From positions 3,658,001 through 3,722,000 of the forward strand of contig JAGYVD010000002.1 of the NCBI GenBank assembly GCA_021209875.1: a stretch of 64,000 bases of DNA, given 5' to 3'. A model generated the notes under the pieces. It searched no databases. It saw only the letters and a program-made list of their open reading frames with translations, and was not told where the DNA came from. The first letter of the stretch is position 1. Every line of letters starts with the position of its first letter. The stretch comes from Rosellinia necatrix. Taxonomy: Eukaryota; Ascomycota; Sordariomycetes; Xylariales; Xylariaceae. A program made the translations under genes and the position numbers. Shown in pieces: positions 44,021 to 56,960 of the stretch.

Positions 44021-47000
44021 TTATACTACCTTAGCCATTCTCTTGGACATGCTGTGAAAATAATTAGCCACTTCCTGTTACCCCTGCAAGAAAATAGGTG
44101 TGGAACTTACAAGTCGTAGAAAGCAAATTGACTAGGCTGGCTGCCGAATTCGTATACGAAACGAGATGCCAGGTAGCTTCCGAAAATCGCCCGTAGGTAC
44201 GAGTCCGGTATACGACTGATCATTGTATCGAGCCCAATCTTTTCCAAGAGGAGCTTGGGTAGAGCATCCGCCAGGACAGATCGTCTGATTCTCTCATCCT
44301 TCCATAGGTCGGATCCCTGAAGCTCTTCGTCAAGATCTGTGATAGCGACAGAGAGTTTGTCGGAGAGCACTGCGCGGGGCATGCCGGTTTGTTCATGTTC
44401 TTTCCAGATAGCTTCAAATTCAAGGCGGGCGTTACTGCAAATTGTCTCTTGAACCTGTTTCACATATGCCTTATAAAATTCGGGTGCTCTGCCTTGCCTA
44501 TCACAGCACATGTTTGCTTCGAATCCTTGATCGTCGAAACTGAGCGATGCTAGAACCTCGAGGGATGACGATGTGACTCCACCCTTATTTGCGGAAGCAT
44601 CTTTGAACAGAACGCACCCAGCTTCTTCCAATCGGAGCTTGGCATCTTGCGTAATGAACAAATTAGCTCCTTCGACCAAGTACGGTATTCTTGATCTACC
44701 GTCTTTGATGAGTCTATTTACTGTCGAAAGGTCGATGGACTCTGGGCGGCCACCACAGGGCACAAAGATATCTGCGAGATCAGAATCCCTGAGGTGGAAG
44801 ACGTTGCGGAAGGATGTTCCGCTTCCAACAAACTCGCCGGAAGGTAATGTGATATTCGAATCATCGCACAAAACTCGATAACCATCCTTCGACAACTTTG
44901 AGATATCAAAATTAGAGATCATTACCCGGTTCTTGGCTAAACGGAGCAGTTCGGCCTTGTCGATACCATTGGGGTCGACTAGAACACCGGAACCGTCCAC
45001 AATCGCAGTGTATTTCTCATTGCTGAGAAGTATTTCGTTGCTTCCCAAATCACCGTCGGGGCCACCAGTCTGCATCTTCTTCACGGTGGAGGGGTCGAGG
45101 TTCAACTTGCGGTAGATGCCTTTCACATATTCTCTGACCGATAATGTAGTCATTCCGTACGCGTCGTGTGGGATGCCGCCCAATTTGGGAGACTTGCCTG
45201 TGAAGAAGGACTTCCACCATGGGGCGCCTCGGAAACGAGCATGCTCCGTAGCCCAGTCAACTAGGTCAGCCGTATTCTCGTCAGGGCCCAAGAATAGGAT
45301 TTCTTGCTTGCCATGAAGATCGACGATGGGGTTCTTGATGCCTGGGGTCTGGGCAGGAAGTAATAAATCCAGAATACTGTCGATATATTTCTCGAATGCC
45401 TCACGTGCTCGGTCCTGCTGCTTAGCATCAAGCAGAATAACGCCCTTGGAACCGCCTTCCGGGATGTCCTTATTCTTGCGTTGTTGGGTGCTTGCAAGGC
45501 CATAGTTTTCGTCAAATAGGTTTCTCGCGTTGATGCTAAATGCCTCCTTACTGCGTGATTTCACGATTCGGATGCCACCTCGAGCAACATCCTTGAATCG
45601 GAGATGGAAACCGCGTGCCTCGGCGCTGATTACGAGGAACATCCCGTATAAACGCCGAGGATATTCGGATTCTGGGAGAAAGGACGGATCAAGGCGAAAG
45701 CTCAATGCCACCTTGGTGGGCGTGAAGTAGTTCGTCTTTAGAACCGCGCTATTGAAGATACGGAACGCGGTCATGACCATCTCTTCGTGCTCATTCGAAA
45801 CTTCTCGGCTGATCTTCTCCTTGAGATGATCGTCCGATAAAATCTCAACTGAAGTGGTTGGGGCAATGAGGTGTCTCTCAAACCCAGCACCAACAGCTAG
45901 ATGAACGCTGGCGAAGGCTGCGTACAACGACCGAACTAACTGAGGGTAGGAGGAAATAATCTCGAGAATGTAATCGGGAGTAAATGTCTCAGTGCGCAGA
46001 CGACGTTTCAGCTTGGATAGCATTTCCGCATGTGCTACGTTCGTGGCGTTGAGGGCATTTCTAATAGATGTGTACTCCGCGCCTAGGCGGTTGAGGAAAT
46101 GCTGAACAAAAACCCAAACGCAGTGACCGTAAACAGTTTCTTGGAGGCTCAGCTCGCCAGATGCAAACAGCGGATGTAACTTGTTTTGCGGGATGCAGTA
46201 CAAGAGGGAAATCTCCTTCGTAATCTGGTGAATTGATTGTTCCATGGGCATAGCCTTGGTTTCCAGGTTGGTGGCCGGCTTCAGATAAATACTCATAACG
46301 GTAATGCCGTTGGAAAATTGCTCCACATATTTTCTCGAGCTGGTGACTCCATAGTAGTGATACAAGTCACTCAGGGCGCTGAAAAGCCCGCGGGCCGTAC
46401 GGGAGCGGAATGCAACAACGAGACGCTTCTCCTCTGTTCCCTCTATGTCGAAAACTTCAATCACCGGGCCTGTTCGGCTAACAGCTAGCTTGATAATGTC
46501 GTGGTATATCAGCTTAGTATTCTTGGTCGCTTTCGTCAAAAACATTCTATCGCTGATTACTTCGAGCCGAGTTTCATTGGGGTCCGGCCTTGAGTCCACG
46601 AATTGACATTGGTAGACGAAGTAGCACCGTAGAGACGTAGTAGATGAGGTCTCGTTAGACAGGGACACAGGCGAGCGGAAGGTCTCAACCCGAAATCTCT
46701 CATCAGGATGCGTGTGATCAAGATACTTCTCTTCCAGCCTGTTCTCGTAACGTGGGCCCTTGATATTAGAATATCCAGGCACGCTGGTATCGATGTAGAT
46801 GGCGTGATCTACCGCCTCCATATCCAGCTGAATCTCTTCACGGTTGTCTATGCGGGAATGAGCTGCAACTTTGGCGGCATACATCGAGGTGATGATGGTT
46901 GCGATGACGTCTGCTTTTTCCATCTGAAAGTAAACATCATCAATTCCTAGTTCGTTGTAGAACCAGGATACCTGCTCTTCTAGGTGTGAAGGTGGGATCC

Positions 47001-47320
47001 AGCCATCTTTTGTGATGAGCTCCTTGACTATAACTCGTTAGTATATACTGCCAGATAGCAACGACTAGTATAACAGGCGTACCCATCTTCATCTGTTCCT
47101 CCTTGCCAGAAAACTCCGGAGCGATATATCCAACTGTGGCAGATCGTAAGACTTTGTGGCCGTTCTTCCCATTATTCCCATTAACCACGCTACCGTCAAG
47201 CGGGACGCTGAAATGGGTGGGTTGCGGCGAGGGGTGGCGGGACACCTCCTCATCTATAATCTTGCTCACTAGCTTGTGAGTGGCCGAGGCCTCTGTAGAT
47301 GATGGGTCGTTGGAAGCCAT
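44021..47320 (-). CDS. gdh2: NAD-specific glutamate dehydrogenase (large fungal type)
   Basis: Three exons, read downward: 47320-47083, 47027-44111 and 44051-44021, giving 1061 residues, as expected for the about 115-kDa fungal NAD-GDH. The N-terminal 500 residues are the regulatory extension of this class. The catalytic part shows DVARGGIRIVKSRSKEAF, IPEGGSKGVILL (substrate Lys region), PHDAYGMTT, TGGPDGDLGSNEILLS (nucleotide-binding Gly motif), VEGANLFIT and FKDASANKGGVTSSSLEV. It oxidises glutamate to 2-oxoglutarate and ammonium and is known in ascomycetes to be induced when amino acids serve as carbon source. Exon 1 joins to VKELITKDGWIPPSHLEEQ and on into the main frame. The last exon is only 31 nt: splicing turns the apparent YDL-stop into YDFMSKRMAKVV, agreeing with the C-terminus I remember for this family. 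A 6-kb gene-free region lies upstream. Confidence 0.93.
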
Positions 47321-50300
47321 GGTCTTAGCTTAGCACCCAAATGACTCTGGAGATTCCGAACGAAGTATACAAGTGGGAAACCTATCTGAGGGGAAGTTAG
47401 TCGTTTGTAGTGCCAATATTTTGACGACCATGGTCAGGGTGGAGGGTCGATGGCTAGACAATAGGGGGTAAAATCGAATGAAGGGATAATACGATGCGCA
47501 TGGAACTTGGTTGTGGAAGCTCCAAGTATAGGGGAAATAGCGACTTTATAGCGGGATAGCCAGTGGGAAGAAAAAAGATATCAAGCTCGCACGGGTATGA
47601 AAATGAAGGGAGGGATAGAGAATCACACTGCAGTATGGAGCTGTTACATTGACACAGTCCATATTCCCTAGACCTCGACACCGAAGCACACCAGCGAAGC
47701 CATTTTGCCAGATTGGTGATATAATGGAGACGATAGTGGTATATGGATGATGACACCCCGGGGGGTTCTCATATTTGGTCATGCAGGCAGCGTAGCAGCA
47801 TGCAGCTGTCTACGAAAACTGAACCCAGTGCGGAATGAACGAAACGGAAAATTTAGGGGAGGGTGTTATTTATAATCGCCGATTCGCTTCTCCCAGGGAA
47901 CACGGAACGGAGAATTTTCGCCCTCTCACAGGGTTGCTCCAAAAGCACCAGGGGGGAGGGAGGGAATTGGTGCAGTTCGTGGATGGGAACATATCAAACA
48001 AACAGGCTGAACAACAATGAGACTTACGGGTAGATGATAATGTGTCGGAAAGACGATGGCGTTTTCCGGTTGGAAACACGGTAGCAGCAACAGCGGTCCA
48101 CAATAGAAGAGAGGGCGGGACGGGCCAATCTGCAGAAGACGGGCTGCTCAACTTCGGGTCGGGGGGATCCTCGGCCTCAGGATAGAGGGATGTGCAGATA
48201 TTCACGGCACGTCGGGGATTAGAGTTCAAGGGAGCCAAGGAAGGGCTGGACGATGGGGCTGAATGGAGGGGTTGGATTTAACAACAGCCCAGACAACGTC
48301 AATCCGAGATAGTGATCTAATGAGCTCTAAAGGCCAAGGCCAAAAGAGAAGATGTCGGTCCCAGGGCCGGAGGAGAGACAACGGGAGGTTATATGATATG
48401 GGCAGGAGATATGGGGAGGGCGTGGTGCAGGAAGACCGTGGTGGGATCGTACGTGTATCACCGCTAATTGGGATGTCTTGGAGATAAGCAGTTTGGGTGC
48501 GAGGCGCAGGTACAGGACGGGTGATAGGTAGCCTGCAAGATGTATAGCTGGAGATGGGCAAGCCGGCAAGGTAGGTAGGTAAGTAGGTAAGTAGGTACGT
48601 AGGTAAGTGTATGATGACACCAGGTGAGAAGGTAATCAGTCAGGTTGCTTAGTGATTGGTGTAAGTAAAGTGGCCTGGCCCAGTTTTCTGTCGGTAGCCC
48701 AGCGCCTGTTGTGCAGGTTGTAGGGTAGGTAAGTAGGTAAGATAGCGGGTGTTGAGTTTGCTCAAAAGGCGGGAACGGAGCAGATAGGTCCTAGAGAGCG
48801 GGTAGGACTGAGGATATCTCTTTGTTGTCTAGCGCACCGGTGGGCTGTAGGCAGGACAAAAGACACCTATGGGTATGGTATGGGTTCAGGGTCGGAGACA
48901 AAAACAAACGAACGGACCGTCAGGTTGTGTTTGGTCTGGTTTGGCTCAGCAATGATGGGAATTGAAGGTTATTGATAGTTGTAGGTTTGGGTTTCGTCCA
49001 TGACAGGCGAATTGGATTGAGCAGCACCCTCGCAGAGCCAGTGTATCTAGTCGTCTTTGGAATGGGGACTATGAGGTCTTTATATATTTTACCACCACAG
49101 CCAATTGACCGCTTAGGATCTCTCAGATCGTGGATTGCTCCGATCGACGAGAGAAGTAGTTCGCTCTCTTTACCAACACTATTCCCAACAACCCTGTTGG
49201 CGCAGTCCTGGGTGTACCTATTGCTCACCTCACGCAATAGTTACATGGTACCTACCGGTAGGTAGATAGGTAGGTACCTAGGTAGGCACTGTGGTATGTA
49301 CATGACTACAATACGTCACGACCGCGCCAGTACCGAAATCAACCAGGGCGCAAGCAGAAAAAACTTCACTTGAGGTGACGAACAATGAGGGTGATCTTGC
49401 AGCCCGCTAACTACAATGGGATGCGGGCTGTGTTACAATTGGCCCGACCATGCGGTACCTGAAAATCCCCCGTCTCCAGGTCGCCAGGTCGGTCGACCCT
49501 CAGTTCTATCCCACTACCCACTACTACAAGTCAAAGTACCGAGATGATGCAGAGTTCTCTTGTACCTGCACAGTGAGCTTGATACGTACCTTCGGGTTCC
49601 TCAGGTAGCTGACGTGGTGGTCGACAACAAAACCATCTATTGAACTCGGACAAATCTAGAGCTTGGGGAAATAGCCATATTTTCATGTTACATCTCATTA
49701 GCACACCTACACCGATGACGGTTATATTTCTGATCAAGTAAGATACTTTTACAACAGTTGCAATACCTGTCACTTATCGACGTAAAACAAACGGTATCTG
49801 ACCGAAGCCGTTTCTAGCAAGTCATCATTTAGAATCTAAATACAGCTAAGCAACGGTATGCCCTGTGCCATGTATAGTGGTGTGTATCATGTGGCCGGTA
49901 GTAATTTTACGTATACATAAGTATGTACTACTCGTATTGTAGACTGTTGTAGACACGTATGTGTCGTTGGCGGCTATTGGAGGCAAATCAAGTATTACTT
50001 CCCGTTATATACTCAAAAAGTATACCTTAAAATATATCGGATAGCCGCTGGTACCGTAGCGCCACTCGTACCTCCATACCTACACTCCTAGGTAGGTACC
50101 TAGACAGGGAGGGAAGGGGGGGGTTTTTTTTTTCTTTGCTTCTGCTATAGCACACTAACCGCCTACTTACGTAGATACATACATGCCTAGGTAGTAGCAG
50201 TGTCAGCCACCTAGATTAGACGTTAATAATCCTACTAGGTAGGTAGGTAGCGGCGGAGTGGCTACCTACCGTCCCTTTGAACGGACCTCATACCGTCCTG

Positions 50301-51430
50301 CCACCTCCGGCACCCCCAAGCGTTCCCTCCCTATCCAGCTGGGAAACGTCCCATGACAGCTTTGACATTATTCCTCTTCCCTTCCCTTCTTTTTGAGGTA
50401 AGGTATCTCCGATGGCGTATGATGTGAGAGCACGTTTCTAAGCCGACCGACCACTACTGGACCGATCTCTCGTTTGAATAATAGATGGATTGGGGTCCTG
50501 TCCACCGATCTGCTACCTAACTGTTACCTATCTTCTTCACCACACAAGCCCAGTTGAGTCTTCTATTGATTGGAAACAACGGGGCATCTTACTGCGCCTT
50601 CTGGCGCCATACTTTACAATTAGATAATTGCATAAAACTTTCTAGGATCGTACATGACTTCGTAATACCGGTTTCAGGGGAGAATGTAGACTTGAGAGTA
50701 CTAGGCCAGTGGCATCGGAACGTGCGTGCACGGTGGTTCTGGAAGCCGCAAAATCTCAGATCGTGTGATGACCGGGGATATTGGCCTTGTCCCTCTCAGG
50801 CATAGTCGGGCTTGTCAGGGCGCAACCCGGCGTGCATCAGCGAAGCGGGTGACTTGTTGCTCGAATTGCTATTATCCACTCTTTTTCGACTCCTGCCGAC
50901 TCGTGCCCCGCGTTTCCCGGCCAGAAGCAAAACCTGTGAGCAGCGAGCAGCACCAGCGAGCAGACCAGAAACTAGAGCAGAGACCAGAGTGCCCCCAATG
51001 CCGTCGAGCGAACCGGACCGTGCTAGACGCACTGTAACCGTGTCCCGGCCCGTCATCCTTTGACTAACACAATCGCCCATCTTTCGCTCGGGTCACTCCT
51101 TTCGGTTTTCTATTACCCCTACAGACCATTCCATTACCCCCATTTTACCTGATCCGAGTGCCGCCCAGCCCCATACCGCATCCGTTCGTCAGCAGATCGA
51201 AAGCCCAACAAAACAAACCGATCTCGTGATAGTCATCGTTTTCAACGCCCCCTGAGCTTACCCGGGGATACCGTTGTACGCTAGGTACAACCGCTGTGGT
51301 GCGGTGTAGTGCTCCTGGCTAGCCAAGTACACTAATACACTAACAAACGGAACCCCAGATTTTGTTGCCCCCTACTAGATACCTATTTTACCTACCTAAG
51401 GTAGTATATATGTGCAAGTATGTATGTACG

Positions 51431-51464
<34 letters not shown>

Positions 51465-53345
51465 TGTATGTATGTATGTATGTATGTATGTATGTATGTA
51501 TGTATGTATGTATGTACCTAATATATGTACATACACACATAGATACCCAAGTTAGCACTATGTATCTACCTACCTACCTATTTACCAAGTTTTGTGCCCT
51601 GCGCTAGCTGAGATAGACTGCTGCTAGGTTGGGCAGGCTGCTAATTTTACCTTGTTACAGTACCGTACATGCCCTATTCTCCCCACTTGTCTCGCTCCCC
51701 GCCATATTCACCGAAAGCATTATGGATACCCGTCAATGTTCTCCAACTGCGAAAACTTCTCCAAAACAAACATCATGGGGGACTATCAATTTCTTTTGCA
51801 GACCTCAACAGCCGTGTTACTCGAGACGCTGTCTTGGGGAACGAGCTCCATTGGTGCTAGAATCGGGCACCAAGGTGGCCGCCGCGGGATCCACCTGAGC
51901 ATGAATATTGCTCATTGGTAATTTCATCTATTACTGTCGCAAAATCACGGAACGTCTGGGCTTCGATGTGACCGGTGGCACGACAGAAGCCACTGGTGTC
52001 CGGGTACATCTTCCATCATTGCACACGATGCTTGCGACATCACGGACATTGTTTGGCATTTCGTACATTTGATTTGCCCTCGGTGGAAACCAGTACTTAA
52101 CAATTAGCTAAAAACCACGGAGCCGATATCACCTTCACTTTCGCTTTAATAGCATTTATGTGGACGGTTCCCTCCCGTCGTAGTATCTGGGGTAAGCATA
52201 CCCGCCGGGTGAGGCTTCGCTTGTTATTTCCCTCGAATATTCGTCCGGTTTTCTCCTTCCAAGGAGACCTTCTCTATTTGGAATACCATCAAGAAACGGG
52301 AACCAAAATGAAGCCGCGAATCTGGGGTACAGAGTCATATAACCCTCGAGATGAAATAGGCTAGACCAGTACACGTGTACCCAATGGATCTACATGCTCA
52401 ACCAAAACGCGCAAGTGCCTGTATTTCATGACAGCTCTGGTCTCACAGCAATCCTTACACTACACGGCACAAAGCAAAGTATCGCCAGTGTTGGTGCTAC
52501 GGAATATGTCGTACTCCAATGCCCCCATGTTCGCATTATTGTTCTTATGGATGTGATTACACAGGTCGCATTGGAGGCATGAAGTCCGGCTGAGGACCAA
52601 TCGCTTCTTTGCCCACGGCGATGCTGGCTAGAGAGACGGCCGAACGGGGGACGCAAGAAAGGAATAATTTGACGGATTGCCAAATGCGTAGTATTTTCGG
52701 AGTGTGTACAGGCGAGATGCACATCATGAAACCCCGATGCTGCACTGGTATCACGGGTGCATCGAAAAGCTTGTTTAAAAGCTTGATCCGAACCGACATG
52801 AGGCAGGCTCGACATATGTCATAATATGTCATATGTACAGTAACGCTTGGCCCATTGGTGTGCGAAGTAAGTGGTTGTCAGGAAAGGTCAAATTGGTTCA
52901 TCGAACCCCGAGATGATAGATAACACGCTTCGAGTTCCAAGGTTGTATTGGCTCGCAGACCAGCCGGCTTACAGCGGCCATGGAACCGGCTACATCTGTC
53001 AACATCTCCAACCCTACCTACTCAAACACCTACCCCACACACCGACAAGCCCGCAAGCTTGGGCGATTCTACAGCCTAACCTTTACCCACCCCGCCTTAC
53101 GAGGCGGGGCTCTTCGGGATATTCAGGTACTCGGTGCGACTTTGTTCTTGGGCCGAAACGGATTCCAACTTCTCAAAGGCCAAGTTCGATACAAGTAGTC
53201 CCCGTTTGTAGCCGTACACCAGGAGGAATTCGGCTGCAAGTCCATCCATATCTCTCTTTCTCCTCCTCGTCCACCTCCCCGCCACTGCTACCACCATCCG
53301 ATAGGTACCTCGATCCAGAAGGATTCTCCCGCATATTCTTCACTC
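47321..53345. other. 6-kb gene-free region between divergent gdh2 and kynureninase genes
   Basis: No supported gene. It contains TAGGTA-type elements at 48568-48610, 48722-48742, 49248-49292 and 50075-50272, a long (TATG)n tract at 51.4 kb, a G/T homopolymer junction at 50117-50133, and many short overlapping frames on both strands. Long leaders or a noncoding transcript are possible but cannot be shown from sequence. Confidence 0.4.
51417..51518. repeat. (TATG)n microsatellite
   Basis: A core of about 20 uninterrupted GTAT units from about 51437 to 51516, with decayed copies before it and a TACC-type element after it. In frame it reads as alternating Met-Tyr-Val-Cys, an artefact. Confidence 0.95.
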
Positions 53346-54897
53346 ATGGCTCTTCCAGCTGATGCTTCCCATCTCTCGGGCCTGTATGCCCGGGCCGAGG
53401 CCCTTGATAGGGAGGATAGCCTTGGCCATCTCAGGGATGAATTCCACATTCCAACGAAAGCCGACATCAGGAGAAAGACACTTCTAGCTAACGGTGAGAT
53501 AATCTGCCCCCTTCCAGGGGTTCCTCGAAAGCAACTGACCGCCCGCAGATCGTAGCACCGATGTGCATGCTGATGAAACGACGCCATGCGCGTACTTATG
53601 CGGAAACTCCCTTGGGGTGCAGCCAAAGAGGACGGCGACCCGCATCCAGCAATATCTCGCGACATGGGCAACGCAGGGTGTTCATGGCCACTTTAAGCCA
53701 CTCGAGGATTCCCCCTTGCCCACATGGCTCGACGCAGATCACCGGGCCGCCAAAATGATGGCCCCCATCGTTGGTGCGGAGGAGACGGAGGTCGTTGTCA
53801 TGCAAACGCTGACAGCCAATCTCCATTTTCTCATGTCCGCATTTTACCGCCCAGACCCCAACAGCCGGCACAAGATTATCCTGGAGAGCAAAGCATTTCC
53901 CAGCGACCATGTAGGTCTCGTCCAGCAAAAGCATGCGAATGTTGGGGGGAGTGAATGAGCTAAGATACCATGGCAGTTTGCTGTACTGAGCCAAATCAGG
54001 CATCATGGCTTGTCTCCCGAGACCTCCATGGTGACGATCGAGTCGCCCTTCACAGAAGATCCGATTATCAGTACCTACGACATCCAGTCCCTCATATCAA
54101 AACACGCGGCGGATACGGCGCTCATCTTGCTCCCCGGGATACAATATTATACCGGCCAACTACTCGACATACCGACCATAACGGCTTACGCCCGCGACCA
54201 CGGTATATTCATCATCTGGGATCTTGCACACGCTGCTGGCAATGTGCCCCTTTCTCTCCACGACTGGGACGTAGATGCTGCAGCATGGTGCACGTACAAG
54301 TACCTAAATGGCGGGCCGGGTTGTATAGGAGGCGCATTCGTACACTCACGGAACAGTCCCATTAGCTCTCCAGTGGTGGCCGGCGAGTCTGAGCAAGGCT
54401 ACAGCAACCGTTTATCGGGCTGGTGGGGGAACGACAAAGGGACGCGATTCCAAATGGAAAACAAGTTCCTCCCTGCTCAGGGGGCCGCCAGCTTCCAGCT
54501 AAGTAACCCTAGCATCCTCGACATTACAAGCATATGCGCATCCCTTGAGATTTTTGAGCTCGCCGGGGGTATGCTACCCCTCCGAGAGAAATCCAAGAGG
54601 CTGACGGCATTTCTTGAGGAATGCCTCTCGTCCTTGTCGGATGATGTGAAGAATACGTTCCGGATCATTACGCCGCGTGACCCTGACCAGCGAGGAAGCC
54701 AACTGAGCCTCTTACTTAAAGATGGCTTGTTGGCGGACACGATGCATAGCCTGGAAGCGCAAGGTGTTGTTGTGGACCAGAGGAAACCGAATGTCATCAG
54801 AGTCGCGCCGGCGCCAATTTACAATAATTTCGGGGATTGCATATACTTCGCTAAAGCCTTTGAGTCGGCTCTGCTCGCTGCTCAGAAGGAGAAATGA
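53346..54897 (+). CDS. BNA5: Kynureninase (L-kynurenine hydrolase)
   Basis: Three exons, 53346-53493, 53549-53910 and 53977-54897, give 476 residues, the normal length. Motifs in order are LRDEFHIPTKADI, YLCGNSLGVQPK, QTLTANLHFLMSAFY, FPSDH joined by splicing to FAVLSQIRHHG, LPGIQYYTGQ, WDLAHAAGNVP and CTYKYLNGGPG, where K278 is the likely pyridoxal-phosphate lysine, then LSGWWGND and FQLSNPSI. The enzyme is a cytosolic PLP-dependent homodimer that cleaves kynurenine or 3-hydroxykynurenine to (3-hydroxy)anthranilate and alanine, a step from tryptophan to NAD. Introns are 55 and 66 bp. No other kynurenine-pathway gene is nearby. All cofactor residues look intact. Confidence 0.94.
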
Positions 54898-55982
54898 GGA
54901 GGTGGGGGGCACGCCGAAAGAGCTTAGAATGCTGCTTCTAGGTGCCTGCTTTCTCATCTTGCAACGCAACGAGTTGAATTTGAGGTTTGTTTGCCTCATA
55001 CTAAACTGATGGTGAACTAAAGCCTGATAGAAATTTCCTCGAATATAGAGAGACGATCTACACCTACCTCGAACTAAGGGTTAATATTTTTATTCTACCT
55101 AGTCTTCATTGCCTATTATGAAACATGTGAGGTCTTTACATCACCAAATCGTACCTGTTTACAGAACGGGTATCACTACTGTATTTCCCTATGCTCTAGT
55201 ATAGAGTCTCCTGTGTTTGCATCATTGTATGAACTTGTGAACCACTCATCAAGACAGCTGCCTAGGTACCTATGTAGAAGTAGGTAGTCTGTAGGTGGCA
55301 CCACACCACACAAGCTGTGGCGTTGGCCATAAAACAGTGGCTTGGTAACTCCCCAGAGCCAACTCCAGAACAGCCCTTGGCAACCAACATTTTTTACCGG
55401 GGTGTAGGCTCCCGGCATATAGTTCAATAGTATACTCCAGTTGATCAAATTCACCATTCATTTTTATATTTTGCCTGATGTCTTTTTTTATGGCATTACA
55501 CCCTTTTATATTATTATATCTCATCTTTCTTTTATTCTTCCAGCTTTACTTGATTGCGCTGTTTGGTTTACAATTGTAGTGTTATAAGCGTTGGCTGGTA
55601 CTGGCGTCGTTTATATAGGTAGTTACTTAACCCCACTCTGCCCGGCCTGCACAGAAAGTGACCATGACGTAGGTATTGTTACTCTTGCCAAGACTCCGGG
55701 AATTCTTGATTCATCATAAATGCTATAAGCCTACTACTACCTCCTTAGCCCTGGAACAAACAATATTCGTTTCATCCTACAAAGAAGCATCCGTCTCTTT
55801 ATACCCAACGTTTTTGAAAGAAACAAAAGTGCAATAAAGGTATGATCTTCTAATCACACCTCGCATATCCTCGTACAATATCAGCACTTCGAGTTATGGC
55901 AAGACGATCTGATGGTCTTCATTTCTAGCATATAAGACACAACCCTACCGAACTTTCCTACAAAGCACCAACCACGACCAAA
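54898..55982. other. Intergenic region after kynureninase
   Basis: About 1.1 kb, AT-rich, with one CCTAGGTACCTA element at 55259-55272 and a TATAAG motif at 55931-55936 that could serve the small frame beginning at 55983. No other frame looks coding. Confidence 0.45.
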
Positions 55983-56108
55983 ATGCCTTTCTTCTACTCC
56001 AAAAACGTCGGCGGTAGACACTTCGGTACGAACGTCAACGTTAGTCGCCGTGGCGTACACCGAGGGCCGTGGCGGTTCACATTCGGCAGATTTAACTGTT
56101 TCCGCTAA
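55983..56108 (+). CDS. Candidate 41-residue basic small protein
   Basis: An intact frame of 41 codons plus TAA. The start context is close to ideal for fungi (GACCAAAATGCC), preceded by a CA-rich G-poor leader and a TATAAG motif about 47 bp upstream. Codons are mostly C-ending (TTC, TAC, AAC, GTC, GGC), which looks like translational selection rather than chance. The product begins MPFFYSKNVGGRHFGTNVNV and ends WRFTFGRFNCFR; it is rich in Phe, Gly, Arg, Asn and Val, strongly basic, with one Cys and no signal peptide. I recognise no family and assign no function. An antisense frame of 77 codons covers the same bases, so either strand could in principle be read; the start context favours the plus strand. 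Confidence 0.42.
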   Translation: MPFFYSKNVGGRHFGTNVNVSRRGVHRGPWRFTFGRFNCFR

Positions 56109-56960
56109 ATACACTCATCCCGTTTGCTGAGCTGCGGTAACGATCGCCTTATTCCGCCGCTCTTGGTGGCAGGGGCGGATCATTAGCGGCCCATCACCGT
56201 GTCACAGGCGTCATTATGATGGAGAAAGAACGGCGTTTTGGGAGTACAAGGGAGGCGGGTTAGTTGAAGAATGTTTACGGCATTGCCCAGATGTATTCTC
56301 CAAGGCTGGAGGGGGGGATGGTGTTGGAATACTCTGGCGTTCGCGGTGGTATCGCACCACCTCGATTGTGGTCACGGTATCCAGCCGGACAACTGGTCTG
56401 ATGGCGCTTCTTTTTCTATGTCCCTGAAAAGGAGAAAATTGCGATGCGGTCTTGACCTATATACGCGCCCTTGGAGTACAAGACCAGGTTATATTAGATG
56501 ATAGTAGACACTGAATTCGAGCACAGGTGAACATCACTCAGAACATAACGTCGTTTACAATACAACTAATTCTTTCCAATTCTCCCTTTTCCGTAGTCGT
56601 ATATTGGCAATAATATTTATTGATTACCTACATTGCAAGCCATCATATGCTTGTAGGGTCCTACCTACTTACTTAATCAATGCGACCCCTACAGTGGGGG
56701 ACCCAGCAACCAGACAGGGGTACAACGAACCCCACCACCACGTATCTTCCTTATCACCCCGCCTCTGCCCGCTCTGGGCACCTAGAACTAGGTACCTACT
56801 ATGTAGCTCGCCTTAGGTAATAACTCAGGTAGGTATTTAGCGATCCGTTGCTTACCGCAATTCATCTCGACAACCCACCACCAAATCCCTGTAGCGCTCC
56901 CAACGAGAACTCCGTACCCGTCCGCGGTCGACTATCGTGGCCATCTACCTAATTGTGAAC
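56109..56960. promoter_or_regulatory. Intergenic region upstream of CHY zinc-finger gene
   Basis: 850 bp with CCTACCTACTTACT and TAGGTACCTACT elements at 56657-56675 and 56788-56840. C-rich sequence precedes the start codon. No gene is seen. Confidence 0.45.

Noticed and set aside
51362..51607. Frame with a Met-Tyr-Val-Cys repeat
   Set aside because: Pure translation of the (TATG)n tract.
51721..52071. Two adjacent open stretches that looked like exons of one gene (a GGTTEATGVRV-like peptide in the second)
   Set aside because: I could not connect them with a plausible donor and acceptor or find a start and family; left as chance.
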